DNA of 64,000 nucleotides from Coleophoma eucalyptorum (taxonomy: Eukaryota > Ascomycota > Leotiomycetes > Helotiales > Dermateaceae). Within the stretch, counting starts at the first letter, position 1, and each line of letters opens with the position of its first letter. This document shows, piece after piece, positions 11,224 through 23,070 of this stretch. A program made the position numbers and the translations under genes. The notes below the pieces were generated by a model, which saw only the letters and a program-made list of their open reading frames with translations, made no database searches and was not told where the DNA came from. The stretch lies in NCBI GenBank assembly GCA_026120035.1, contig JALRME010000046.1:165075-229074 (forward strand), written 5' to 3'.

Positions 11224-12067
11224 GATTGCTGTGGTTGACCGTGTAGTTGGGACAGATGGAAGCTTCGGGATTCGAGGTCAATTGTTTCAAGCTATATAGC
11301 TCTGCTACAGATACTTTTGACCTCGAACTCTAGTCACGGACCATGGACCGGGCCATTAATCTCCCGGCCTCGGCTTTCCATTGGAAGTGACATTGCATCC
11401 ATTCGTATCGCCGATAAAATGGCGGGGGCGCAGATGGCATATCCTCTCTGTTAGTGAGGCCCATTGTCACTTGCAAGGAGGTGACCGAGGAAAGCTTGAA
11501 GCTCCACATGATGCCTAAACCAGCCGAATTCCGACCGTTTTTGTTATAGCGAGATGCACCTGGCCAGCTAACCCCTCACTCGAGCTTATACCAGGATTAT
11601 AAAGTGTACAAATGCAGTCTGGTGAACATTTTGCACGGGGTTTGTTGTCGATGAATTTCAAATCTTTTGACATCGGGTAGACTCATGATATCGGAGTTAT
11701 TCGCGAAACGGATGAACTCTTGATACCGATGCTATTCATAGGTGGCCCGTTGAAAGGAATCCCAGGCAGGAAGGACGACGTTGACCTCCAGAAACTAGGG
11801 TTATTCGTAATCCGGTGCCTGTCCTACTAGTATGTACTTACTGTACTCCGCACATCATGTACAGGTGGCCCCACGTCCGCTTCTCTCCCGCACCTGCCAA
11901 GCGTCTCCACCCTTTCACGTCAGACCTTAATATTTCTTCGATCGAGCTTCCCTGCCCTAGTGCTTATCTGCACTTGCATCCGTGAGACAAGAGAAAAGCT
12001 TGATCGCTGTAGGACTGTTCGTGCCTCGGCTTGCTTTGCAAATCTTCTTGCGAATAAGCGCTGCAAG
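11224..12067. other. Divergent promoter region between SDR and tubulin cofactor D genes
   Basis: 844 bp shared upstream region of two divergently transcribed genes. I see no coding potential. The strip just upstream of 12068 has CT-rich runs typical of fungal core promoters. Confidence 0.5.
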
Positions 12068-15000
12068 ATGGCCGTCGCAGGGACGGATGCGCAAGAGCAG
12101 GAGGAAGACGTGAAGCTGCAAAAGGATTCCAAAGAGCTGCTCGCAGAGTTCACGACCTCACTTCCCAAATTTGCATGGAGACAGCCTCCTGGAGACACCG
12201 CGCAGCAGAAGCCGAAGAGCTATGTCGACACAAGAGAGACGGACAGGCTCGTTCTTTTGGTGACTATTTCGACCTATGCCATCATCTTTTAAGCTTACTA
12301 ACCACTACATGTAGCTTGAACCATTCCAAGAACTGCCCCAACTTCTCGATCCTCATCTTCAGCAGCTCATCCCAACCCTTGCCGAAATCCTACTGCTATG
12401 CCTGCAGCGCAATCCTTCCTCCGATGAGCCCAGACCACAATCTCGTGCCACGAACCAGCGCCTGATACCTTTGCAAAGAGCAATCTGCAAAATCCTCTAC
12501 ACGTTTTGCAAGATACGGGGACCTAAGGTTATTGTGAGGTTTTTGAGCACGGAGACAAAGTATATAGAGTTGCTCTTGTGCACTATTGAGGCAGGTGTTC
12601 CCGCGGATAAGGAAGAGTCGAACGAAGCGCCCGACGAGTTGGTGGTTGGATGGAGTTGGGAAGAGAGATATATTGTGCTCCTCTGGCTATCCCATCTCCT
12701 ATTGGCTCCGTTCAGCCTTGCGTCAATTTCCTCAACAAATAGTACGGAGATTGAAGGTCAGATTGCTGCGGGACTGTCTTGGTCAGACAATGTTCCGATC
12801 CTTACCAGGCGAGTAATTGCTCTTGCCACACGCTACCTGACTGTCTCTAGCAAGGATAGAGAAGCTGCAACAGTTTTACTTGTGCGCATTTCTATGCGTA
12901 AAGACATGCAGCAACTAGGCGTCCTGGACAGTCTGGTGAAGTGGGCACTCTCTCAATTATGTGCGTCGCCCCCAGGGACGTCTTCGTATCATTCCATTGG
13001 TATACTTTCTTTTCTTGCAGGTCTTCTCTCTTCCTCCGTCAGTACGATGGATATGGATGCCTATGCATACAATATTCTGCTCTTGATCCAAGAGATTTCT
13101 TCTTCAGACAGCGCATTTTGCAAAGAGATCCGTTCTTCAGCAGTAGCTCGTAAGCTCATCATCAAGATCATCCGCACTATAGCGGTACTATATTTACAGA
13201 ATGAAAAGGACAACAGTGCTGAGGTTGTCGAGAGTGCTATTGGACATATGTTTGATGTCATCTCAGATCCTGCAACTCCAGTAAGAGTAGCTGCAAGCAA
13301 GAGCTTGAGTGTCATCACTATGAAGTTGAGTTCGGATTTTGCAACACAGATTGTTGAGGAGGCGTTAGGAGCTTTGAGTCAAAACACCTCATTAAAGAAA
13401 TGTGACTCTGTTACGATGCGAACTCGCCTAGACTTTTCTCGAGTAAACGCAATGGAATGGCATGGACTAATTCTCACCATCTCTCATCTTACCTTCCGTC
13501 ATTCGTCGCCGAAGTCCACCTTATCCGACATTGTCCCAACCCTCATACATGCCTTAAGTTTTGAGCAGCGTTCAACGTCTGGTCACTCAACCGGGATCAA
13601 TGTCAGAGATGCGGCGTGTTATGGTCTGTGGTCTCTTGTCAGAAGATACAGCACGGAAGAACTACTCGCAATCCCTGCTCCGGTCAATTCTGCAAGTTCA
13701 GCAATGACTGGGAGCTACACTTTTGCCAATGATTCAGTCATCAAATCCGTTGCTAGGGAACTTATCGTGTCTGCATGCCTCGACCCTTCTGGAAATATCA
13801 GACGTGGTTCATCTGCGGCACTACAGGAACTCGTTGGACGCCATCCTGACATAGTGGAAGAAGGTATTGCTCTCATCCAAGTTATTGACTACCACGCTGT
13901 TGCTGTTCGAACTCGAGCCATGAGGGATGTCGTTCTTGCCGCCTCCAAGTTCTCGCTATCTTATGCCCATGCCCTCATCAGTGGTCTTCTTGATTGGCGT
14001 GGAATTGGAGACTCAGATGACTCAATACGACGACTTGCAGCCTCCGTAATTGGTCAACTGATTGCCGGCCCTAGCCTGTATGGTGGGTATGTCCAATGGA
14101 ATTGGTTTAACGAGATCATAACAGACCTTGAGAATGTTGAAATTCAATCTGGATCAAAGATTCGTGCTGTTGAGGAACGGCAAGGACGTATCTTGAGCTT
14201 AGCTCAAATAATAAAGGTTCTTCGGCCTGTCAGGAAGAAGTCCTCGAAGGAAAACATTGAGAATCCAGTATCACAGACTATCGACGTAGATCAACCTACC
14301 ATTGCCCATCTTAGGGTGCTACTACAAGAAATCCTCACGGATCCTTCCCTTCTGCAAAATGTTGCTGCGCGCCGCCAGGAACTTATTGCCGAAGCCGTCA
14401 GCCAATTGATAAATGCAACATATCCTATGCCAGTAACAGACGCCATTCAAACGTATGTTAAGGGCAAGAGTGTGCGCTTTCTTACCAAGGGTATGCTGGG
14501 GGCTGCGGAAATACCTCCTAGTGATGATATTTACGACCATCAAGCGCATATTAGGAACCTATTTCAAGCCAGCACTGCAACCTGGTTACCCCATCTCGAT
14601 ACGGCAAAGACTTTGGTGGAGAAATGGCTTGCCAGGAATGAGAAGGAAGTCATGGATGCCGCATCTGAAGCTGCCGCTGGGTTGCTGTTCCTGTTAGATG
14701 ATACATCCCAGCAAGCATGGATAAAGACTTGGGCCACCACAATATCCAAAGAGAACCCCGGTCGATCTGGACAGAATCTGGGGTATCTCTATGCCATATT
14801 CAATGCCTATCCTCTGGCCGGAGATCTCAAGCAGTCGATAAGCGATGCGATTCACACACGCTGGAAATCAATTTATGATGTTGATGTCCGGGTCACAATA
14901 CTTCAGCGATTAGCATGTAGTGACGTTCTTGATACTGATGCTGCTGTATTCTCAGATCTCATCTCTGAAGGTCTTGATGACTATACTACTGATACCCGTG

Positions 15001-15909
15001 GTGATATCGGTTCTTTGGTGCGCGTGGAAGCACTTAATGCTGCGGAAAGGATGTGGCAAAATTCGAGCTCAGAGTCGAATGAAGGTCTCTTTCGCAGCCT
15101 CTGCGGGAAGATTATCCGACTCGCAGCTGAGAAGATGGATAAAGTCCGAACAGAGGCACAGAAGACGACTTTGTGCTTATGCTCTCAAGGGTATGTCTTG
15201 CGCTATCTTTCAGCCTGCGATTCCCCACTAATATGCTTCAGGTCGGAATTTGGACAATTGTCACCCTCGTCAAGAGAATATTTCTCCTTCTTGCTGCACA
15301 TGCATACTGAGGATCACCGAAGTAGCGTGCCTTTTGAGTCCTCTTGGCTTATCGATATGCTCGAAGGCTATGTCGGCTCTGCAGATACTGGTTCTGAAGA
15401 TCTAGTGCGTGCAAGTCGAGCCGCTCTGGCGGATTTCTGTGACGATAATGCGGATCTCATCAGCTCCGCTATGTGGGAAGTGTTGAAAAGAAATGAAAAG
15501 AATGATAGAGTCTTAGTACCCGCTCTAGAAGTTATGAGTTTTCTGTTTGATATCGGAGCCGCTCAGAAGACCAAATTAAAGTAAGTAGCAGCATATGTCC
15601 ATCTTTGTGCCAGCTAACAATGATAGTTGGTTCAACCTTTACGCCCTACTCACAAGGGCTCACTACCAAACCGGCAATGTGCGGAAAGTGGAAGCATGCG
15701 TCAAGGTTTATGGTGGTCTTGTTGGAGTTTACCCCAAAGTTCTGCAAAAGCTCACCAGTCTTCTTGGACATCCATGGCCCAGGATTCGGAATCAGGCTGC
15801 AGATACACTATTTGTGGTCCGAGGTGTCGGCAAAGGCATTAGTTGGAATAACCCACCCAAGATCAACAAGCAGAATATCGAGGCTCTGAGAAAAGAATTA
15901 CAGATCTGA
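12068..15909 (+). CDS. Tubulin-specific chaperone D (tubulin folding cofactor D)
   Basis: Cofactor D binds beta-tubulin and works with cofactors A, C and E to assemble the alpha/beta heterodimer. The start ATG at 12068 opens a short exon to 12259. A 55-nt intron with a TACTAAC branch precedes the exon at 12315, which gives the family hallmark of a QELPQLLDPHL-like stretch and then KIRGPKVIVRFL. The body is helical HEAT/ARM-type repeat sequence. A 51-nt segment at 15191-15241 has GTATGT, a CTAAT branch and CTTCAG; it lacks stops and is a multiple of three, so it is probably a true intron that reads through if retained. The final intron is 15581-15626, and the last exon ends with the family-like WNNPPKINKQNIEALRKEL tail. 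The spliced product is about 1229 aa, normal for the family. Confidence 0.9.
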
Positions 15910-16408
15910 TTCCTTCGGAGTCAAGAGAGACTTGGAATAGCAGGTTGCATTATTATGGTGTTTAAAGGCAGGAAATTATTCAGGTTTGATACCCAATGAC
16001 ATAAAGCGTTGTAGCAAGTCTTCAAACCATCGAAGCATAGATTTAATCAGCTTGTAAGCTTTTCGGTACCACTACTAGGCCCCATTAGTGACATTAATAA
16101 AAATGTTATAGTTTTTTTATTTTTTGGCGCCTGTCTAAGGGTTTTCTATTAGTTTTATCCTCTATGATACAGGGCGTCAAGTGGAGCATTTGCCATTATC
16201 GTAATCCATAATTGCTACATAATCTGCATTTCCTGTGTTCATGTACGATTGTTTCGAAGATAGTAATGTTCGCGAGATATCTCCCGTGGCATCCGTTAGA
16301 TATATTAAGGTTTTGGTCATATGAGTACCGCATTACCAGGACGTTCGGGCTAGCACTATAATGACTATGGCCGGTCGCTTATATCCTCAGCCGGCGCTGA
16401 TCTCATCT
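15910..16408. other. Intergenic, convergent 3' ends
   Basis: Short AT-rich spacer between the ends of the cofactor D and HET genes, with a T-rich strip near 16110 that may serve termination. It also holds the left copy of a repeat that recurs beyond the HET gene. Confidence 0.5.
16012..16035. repeat. Left copy of a 24-bp imperfect direct repeat flanking the HET gene
   Basis: The words TAGCAAGTCTTCAAAC and TCGAAG occur here and again at 18761-18784 in the same orientation, differing at two bases between them. Confidence 0.6.
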
Positions 16409-18242
16409 TCAGTGTAGGTAGTTGCCCAAAGTCTTAATCGTCCTGCCTATGGCCCCAATCTTCTTTGCTTTAGAATCCTTGCGCCGTCGTAAAGGTCTGG
16501 TTATCACGGGACCTTTCCTCGCCGAAGGTCGTAAGTCAATGAGCCATTTTCGCTGCTCCCGCCGACGCAGAGCGTGCAACTTCAGTATCAAGTCTGGCTT
16601 CAGTGAGCGGTCTTCATCCAAATATCCCTTCTTCCCTCTTGTTTTAGTTGATTGATCCACATTACCCACAGTAAACGTAACCTTGTAAGAAAGTTTACCC
16701 TGTACGTTTTTCAACTTGATTCCCGCCTTTATCACATTCCCGTACGATAGAACTTTCGACACTCTATCGGGGAATTGGCCGGAATTATCTGTTCTAATTC
16801 GTCTTAGTATGGATAAATAGTCGGTGTCATAGAGCCCTTCTTGCTTTGTGTTGGCGTGTATTAGATGTACTGATAAGCGATCATTGATGTCGCCGATGAG
16901 CAGTCCAAAATATCTGGTATCTTCATCCCGAAATAACAATACTGCTTGCTTGTGTTCATCAATATAGCTCTTCTCGAGCGAGAGAACATTTTTGCCGATG
17001 TCTTTCCAAGGACTCTCGTTTTTAGGCAAAATGGGATTGATGCCATGCTTGAGGAGCGGACTCGTCTCGACTAAAATTGAGGATGGCAGGTGTTTGAATA
17101 GCTTCTGGTATGTGGCTGGCACCTTCGACTGAACGGAGTATATCAAAGTTCTTTGAGGATCATAGTCAACTTTCATAAGTTCGTCGAATTGGACAAAGAG
17201 TGATCCTTCACGAGCATAATTCGTGCCGTTTTTCGTCAGTATAAGCGTAATGAACTGATCTTGTGACTCTTCCCTCTTGCAGTTCAGCGGAGCCAGAAAT
17301 GCCTCCCGCCCATCCTCCAGCTGGAAGGGAGCAAGAATAAATTCCGATCGAAGACCCTTGTTAGTCATAGTATGCGGAGGTCTTTCGGGATCGAACGATG
17401 CTGTTCTCACGTTTCCAGCATTTCTGAAAAGCTTCGGAGAAGATGCCAACAGCCCCCCACTGGCAGAGGCTGAGCTCCAGGCAAATATCGACTCATCGTC
17501 CGTCTGGCTCAAGATGGCAAGCTGTAGCCTAATGAAGGCCTTCCCACCTTCTCCGTACATTGTTGGCATGTTCACATCGAACAGCCCCATCAAGCAATAT
17601 GCTTGATCTTCCGTCCTTGTTGTCACTCTCCTCGACGCCCACGACATTTTTTGCGCTACGCTAGCGTCTTCATAATTGGATAAATGCGTAATTCCAGTAA
17701 TTGACTCTATGAGTCCCCCTAAACTCGCTTTGGTGCCAATTTCGGTCCAGTCATGTGCGTAGAATTCTACGTATCGAGGGGCCAGCATCTCTTGTAGAGT
17801 CCACCCCCGCTTGAACCAAGCACTTTTGCGAAAGTAGGATGGATTCTGGTAAGGATCTTCCTCTGAAGAGGGGACGTCAGAAAGGTATGCATAGCATATT
17901 TGGGCCGATCTGTACCATTCGAACATGGAGTTGATGGCCTCAGAAAGCTCAGCACTGCTTCTTTTGTCGATACAACAAGAGTCAATCCACTGTTACACGT
18001 AAGTATTTGAAGATAATAAGCCATTGGGGAATACTTACAACGTGTTGCCAGCCATCCTTGATAGCTTGCCTACAACATCCTTCGATCTTGGCCCAACCTA
18101 GCATTTGCGGGCCTTTCCCATCCTGGAAATCCTGATAACTTACTTCAGAAGCTTCCCAGCGATGTGACAAAATGGCATACATTGGTACTTGATACCCGGA
18201 ATATTCCTCCAAGGCGAGCGTTCGGGTGTTGATCAGCCGCAT
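16409..18242 (-). CDS. HET-domain (heterokaryon incompatibility) protein
   Basis: Two exons, 18242-18039 and 17989-16409, joined over a 49-nt intron; 594 aa. HET-domain proteins are cytosolic non-self-recognition or immunity-like proteins that trigger programmed cell death in incompatible fusions. The N-terminus MRLINTRTLALEEY is typical. The three conserved blocks are visible: YAILSHRW near residue 22, WIDSCCIDK at the exon junction, and KRGWTLQEMLAPRYVEFY. Downstream blocks RTEDQAYCLMGLFDVNMPTMYGEG match the HET/DUF8212-type arrangement. The C-terminal half (about residues 230-594) has no recognised domain and ends in a very basic tail. It lacks an NLR-like partner in the window. Flanking direct repeats hint at insertion. 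Confidence 0.93.
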
Positions 18243-18988
18243 TTTGGTGACGCAGCTCCGCCTCGTTGATATAACGTACCAGCAGCAATGGTCCTAGTGA
18301 TTGAATTCGTCAAGTTAGATAGTTTTGTACATGGGTGCATATTTAGGAAGATATTGGTATAATAAAGGGATTAATATGATTGATCTAGATTTTAGGGTTT
18401 TATCGAGAATATAATAACTTCCGAAGAGGATACCACGTTGTTTTTAGGTTGGGAGCATTGAGGCTGTGCTCTCCAAAGAACGCCTCTTTCTATGCACTGA
18501 TGGCTGTAACCGAAATTGGCTGTTGCCCCTGTCCTCTTCGTATTCAGCTTTCTATCCTGAATCACCCAACATAAGATTTAGAATATCACGTGATGAAGTA
18601 GTATCGGATTAAGGCATTGTGACTATTTCAGTTCATAAGCTTGCGCTATCTTAAGAGAGATGTTGATGAGATTGGAATTAGATACTAATAATGCTATATA
18701 GTATAAGAAGGGAATAAAAAATAATGATACAGCGGCGAAATGCCTATTGAAGGAGTATAGTAGCAAGTCTTCAAACGGTCGAAGTGTTCATGTTTGGTTT
18801 CTATCGCGATTGCTCGCAAGACACAACTACGTCTAACCCTTTCTAACTTCTCATCTATACCAAAGCAATCCTTGTCAGAGTAATACACTCTATAGAGATA
18901 ACATTCCTTCGACTTTGTCTTTGATGGTTATACCACAACACAAAATTGAGCTTTGCAGCACCAGGCATTACTATACCTTTCGTAAAAT
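18243..18988. other. AT-rich intergenic region upstream of the HET gene
   Basis: 746 bp without coding signal. It contains the HET promoter and the 3' flank of the TatD gene. An AT-rich block near 18350-18420 is followed by the right copy of the 24-bp repeat. Confidence 0.45.
18761..18784. repeat. Right copy of the 24-bp imperfect direct repeat
   Basis: Matches 16012-16035 except for two adjacent bases (GG here, CA there). Flanks outside the match are unrelated. Confidence 0.6.
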
Positions 18989-20061
18989 TCATTTTAGCCC
19001 AAACATCTGGTGGCTATTATTCCAAGCTGCCTCGACTACCATCTCTATTGGCACTCCCATTACCCCCGCAACAATCATTGCTACACGGTCAATAGTACAG
19101 CTCTCGTTGCGGCCCTTGACCATCTGGCCTTCAATGAACTTGTTATGCTTTCGGGAAGGTGGCAGTGGGCGAGCATTTTGTAGATACTGCTCAATCTGGC
19201 TCGTTGATACTATTTCGCACCATGGAGCATCCGTCTCAAGCTGCAGCTTGTCCAGCGGAATATGGCGCACCATATCCAACTGCTCGTCTGTGCGGAAGCA
19301 GACTCCATTTACACTAATATCTAGGCCTAGATCTACAAGCTGTAGCATCTCGTCTTTGGTGCCTGCGAAAGAATGTACTAGTCCACCGCGTGGAAGCTTT
19401 AGCAAATATGGCTTAATGATAGAGATAAAGTCGGTCACTGACTCTCTCGCGTGCAGGAACAGTGGAAGTTGGAACACTACTGCCATGTTGAGTTGGTCTC
19501 GAAATGCCCGTTTTTGAGTCTCTTTATCTGCCCGATCGAGATACTCGTAGTCAAGACCAATTTCGCCGAAGGCCACGAGTGTTGATGGCTCTTCAGCTAG
19601 TAACTTTTGGCCAAACTGCTGCATGGTGTCGAGATAATTCTCCCCTTCCCCAGAGTATATGTCACCAACATGGTAGGGGTGTACTCCAAGTGTCATAGTA
19701 CAAGTACCAGGGTACTTCTTGACGAGCTCATGGTTCTCATAGGCGCCGGGCAGTGTCATAGTTGTTAAGATGAGCTTCTCGCAGCCATATTCTTGGGCGC
19801 GTTGTATGACATTGGCAAAATCGGGTTCGTGATATTTCTTCCCCCGATATTTGCCTTGGAATTGGTCGGCGGTGAATGTAACCGCGACCTTGAGTGACGG
19901 TCAGTTACAAATGCTTGTTTGTCTACTTGCGTTTTCAAACGATGACTTACATCTACGAAGCGCCGTTGATAAGTTTGCGATGCGGACATGGTGAGGGTTC
20001 TAGAAAGAGGCCAGATAGAGCAGGACGATGGCAGGGGTAAACGGGTCACAGATTTTATCAT
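18989..20061 (-). CDS. TatD-family metal-dependent hydrolase/DNase
   Basis: Two exons, 20061-19951 and 19888-18989; 336 aa from the upstream ATG. TatD proteins are TIM-barrel, divalent-metal nucleases implicated in DNA degradation and repair. Visible metal and active-site positions: VHP in LGVHPYHV, Glu in GEIGLDYEY, His in FLHARES, His in VHSFAG, and Asp in ETDAPW. FQGKYRGKKYH near the N-terminus is a TatD signature, while the usual first metal-site residues are replaced by VAVTFTAD. The first 24 residues (Arg/Ser/Leu-rich, no acids) resemble a mitochondrial presequence; an internal Met25 at 19989 would give a cytosolic form. The upstream region carries the first copy of the cluster palindrome. 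Confidence 0.9.
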
Positions 20062-20145
20062 GATGAGTTGAAGAGATAGCTTCCCCGAATCCCAACCCTA
20101 TCCGAATTTGATTCGTCGCTTATCTACACCTTTCCGCTTACTTGA

Positions 20146-20163
20146 CCGGGTACGTGTACCCGG
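20146..20163. promoter_or_regulatory. Cluster palindrome copy 1
   Basis: Perfect CCGGGTAC-GT-GTACCCGG inverted repeat, a CGG-N10-CCG arrangement of the kind bound by Zn2Cys6 dimers. It is 85 bp upstream of the TatD start and about 0.8 kb upstream of the amidohydrolase start. Confidence 0.7.
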
Positions 20164-20605
20164 CCCAATCCGTCCAATTGCTTGCTACGTTAGTTTTGTA
20201 GCCACACCAGTGTGACTCGCCTAAACGAAACTCAAGACTAGAACTTAAGATCTGTATCCATGCCGATTCTAGTCACAGACAGGACTGCAATAATGGTATT
20301 TCCGCCATCAGAGTGGATAATTTATTCGGGTAGACCGATACCTAAAGAGATACTTCCGTGGGGTTGAATAGTTTCCCAGGCAAACTAACTAACTAGCATA
20401 CTTCAGGCGATTCTTCTACCATGCTAGCTATGTTCACCATCTTTTCACAAAGAAATCCCACGTCTGATCCAAGGCTTAGATTATTCAGTTATCTGCCCTT
20501 TAAATTCTATGCTCTAGCATACTTGTACCTATTTGAGCTCTCTATGGTTACAGGGTGTACTCCTAGACACGGGTTTATGAACTTGATGACTACCCCTCAC
20601 AAGAA

Positions 20606-20623
20606 CCGGGTACCAGTACCCAA
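20606..20623. promoter_or_regulatory. Cluster palindrome copy 2
   Basis: CCGGGTAC-CA-GTACCCAA: the 6-bp cores GGGTAC/GTACCC are perfect, and the outer two bases differ on the right. It lies about 334 bp upstream of the amidohydrolase ATG. Confidence 0.7.
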
Positions 20624-20956
20624 CCAGCGCAAAATGCTTGTGATAACGGAAAGCTGCATCATTGGCAATCATTTCTAATCTATCTAATTGAGATGCTCTG
20701 GTCATTATCTACTATCGTCTATATGCGTAGCAAGCGACCAAGCCGGAAGAAGATCCCGGAGATGCCCTTGGTGTGGTCAATGCATACATTTCAGTAGAGT
20801 GGGCTATTTTGTTGCCCAGAGCTGCAAGTCAGACTGGCAGGAAATTGTACTATATCTTGGTAGAGGTGCCTTTTATTGAGTGGTACTAGGTTGCATTCAA
20901 CATTTCAAAAATCATTAAGACTTTCACATAACTTACTACCACTGAAGCCACGCATA

Positions 20957-22279
20957 ATGTCAGTTTCTGCAAACTTTATCAAGCCATGGCTACCCACAAG
21001 GTCTCCTAGCTCATATTTATTCACCTCTGCAAACATAGTCGATACTGTCGAGGGTAAAATCTACGCCAATGCTTCCGTTCACATTTCTGGTGGCTACATT
21101 ATCAAAGTCGCTTATGATGATAATATCACGGTACCAGCGGACACGCAAACAATCGACCTTGGAGGGAAATATCTCTGCCCAGGTCTTACCGATTCCCATG
21201 TACATATCTCTGCTGTTCCGGGCGAGATTGATTTCCGTCACGTTGTATCCACACCCGAGCAGCAAGCACTCATTCGGATGACATTTGTATGTCGTGATAT
21301 GCTGCGGCGAGGCTTTACCACCGTACGAGACTGTGGCGGAGCTCCATACGCTTTGAAACAAGCATGCGAGGAGTGGTTGATTGCCGGCCCAAGACTTTTC
21401 ATTGCTGGGCATGCGATAAGCCAGACTGGAGGACATGGAGATTTTCGAAGCGCCCACGACCACAAAGAATGTGTCTCTGGGTTCGTTTCTGGGCTTGGAA
21501 GAGTTTGCGACGGTGTCCCAGAGTGCTTGCGGGTTGCTCGAGATGAGCTAAGATGTGGTTCTGATTTCATCAAGGTCATGGCCGGTGGCGGAGTGGTCAG
21601 TCCGACTGATCATTTGTTAAATATCCAGTTTTCGCCTGAGGAGTTACAGGCTCTGGTTATGGTTGCAACAAATGGGAAGACCTATGTTACATGCCACGCA
21701 TACACGCCAGAAACTATCAAGATGGCGATTGATAATGGTGTTAGAGGCATTGAACATGGCAACTTGCTTGATGTGGAAACTGCTCAGTTGATGGCAGCGA
21801 AGGGTGTGTATCTAACACCTACATTGGTGACATACCACACCCTAGCAGATCCTTCTTTACCCCAATTCCTTACAGCAGAGTCGGTTCAGAAGAATGTGGA
21901 GGTCTTGAACGCAGGATTGAAGTCACTACAAATAGCAAAGGAAGCAGGTGTTACTATGTGTTATGGTTCTGACCTTCTAGGTCCTCTAGGTAAATATCAG
22001 TGCGGAGAGTTTGGGTTGCGATCCAAGGTGCTCCCAGCACTTGACATATTGCAAAGTGCTACCATCAATCCTGCACGCATGATGGGACTCAAGATGGCAG
22101 GGCAAATCCGAGAAGGCTTCTGGGCAGATATATTGGTGCTGAATAGCAATCCACTAGATGACATCACTATGTTTGAGAGATATGAATCGGAGCTTTTGGC
22201 AGTCATAAAGGCTGGAAGATTCTGCCACAGCAAGTTACCCAACATCACTGGACTTCTCGATGATTTCGCGAAGCTGTAG
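20957..22279 (+). CDS. Metal-dependent amidohydrolase (imidazolonepropionase/prolidase-like)
   Basis: Intronless, 440 aa. Family members are TIM-barrel hydrolases with one or two metals acting on cyclic or linear amides and dipeptides. Visible ligands: His81-x-His83 in LTDSHVH, a likely carbamylated Lys206 in SDFIKVMAGGG, His247 in VTCHAYT, His267 in GIEHGN and Asp339 in CYGSDLLG. The TVRDCGG and QTGGHGD segments place it with the fungal imidazolonepropionase-like/aryldialkylphosphatase-like group. The start chosen is the ATG at 20957; no ATG precedes it in frame. Substrate is unknown. Beside a GABA-type aminotransferase, an N-acyl amino acid, lactam or similar compound is a reasonable inference. 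A cluster palindrome sits upstream. Confidence 0.9.
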   Translation: MSVSANFIKPWLPTRSPSSYLFTSANIVDTVEGKIYANASVHISGGYIIKVAYDDNITVPADTQTIDLGGKYLCPGLTDSHVHISAVPGEIDFRHVVSTPEQQALIRMTFVCRDMLRRGFTTVRDCGGAPYALKQACEEWLIAGPRLFIAGHAISQTGGHGDFRSAHDHKECVSGFVSGLGRVCDGVPECLRVARDELRCGSDFIKVMAGGGVVSPTDHLLNIQFSPEELQALVMVATNGKTYVTCHAYTPETIKMAIDNGVRGIEHGNLLDVETAQLMAAKGVYLTPTLVTYHTLADPSLPQFLTAESVQKNVEVLNAGLKSLQIAKEAGVTMCYGSDLLGPLGKYQCGEFGLRSKVLPALDILQSATINPARMMGLKMAGQIREGFWADILVLNSNPLDDITMFERYESELLAVIKAGRFCHSKLPNITGLLDDFAKL

Positions 22280-23070
22280 AGAGATAATCAATTATGGCTT
22301 AAATCAAGTTTAAGTGTTTGATAAGTGATTCATTGTCATACTTTTAATGATTGTGCGTATTGGCCAAAATTTTCCAAGGTGAAGCTGCTCAAAGCTAACG
22401 TTTATTATAACTTAGCGGTTACCCATGCTGTGTTAATAAGCATATAGCATCGAAACTTTACACTTCTCCCGTCATAATAGGGAACTAGAGGCCAGGAACA
22501 ATATATTGGCAAGACTTGCTGTTTCCAGTACAAATCCCATTACGATCTTATCAATGGCTTTCCCATGCCCTATCAAATTCAGAGGATTGGTGAGACTTCT
22601 GCTCCTAGGACTCATTATCTGAGGAGCTACGGGTACTAGTACCCGGACGGTGAGATTGCACACTATTGTAGATTTGGCAGTCGCTAGTGGCGTCAAGTTA
22701 GTGACCAACCAAAGCAGGTTATCAACTCAATATCTCCTTCTGCTGACTTGACCTGCTCTTATCGCTTTCTTCGGCTTATCTTTGCTAGGGCACTTTTGAG
22801 CTTTGTCTACGTGTCTGGGGGTACGCGTGAGCATTGCCGGTGGATAGTTACCCCTTGCTTGCTCAAAACAATGCTTGGCTGGGCCGTGATCTCCGCAAAG
22901 TTATCAGATAACATTATATCAATGAAATAATGGAGGGTTTATAGTAGTTAATAAACCATAGCATAGTATATAATAGTTTCATGATATCTCAGATTTCATG
23001 TAAAAATTAATCACTTCACATCGATAATATCGACATAAACTATTTACTACTTCGTTAACTTTCGGTCAAT
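22280..23070. other. Intergenic, promoter of the permease gene
   Basis: 791 bp without coding signal between two co-directional genes. It contains palindrome copy 3 about 425 bp before the permease ATG. Confidence 0.55.
22629..22646. promoter_or_regulatory. Cluster palindrome copy 3
   Basis: ACGGGTAC-TA-GTACCCGG: one mismatch at the outermost left base relative to the consensus, with perfect cores and CGG-N10-CCG preserved. Positioned upstream of the MFS permease. Confidence 0.7.

Noticed and set aside
15191..15241. Reading cofactor D through this segment as coding
   Set aside because: The GTATGT donor, CTAAT branch and CAG acceptor argue for an intron, although the frame is open.
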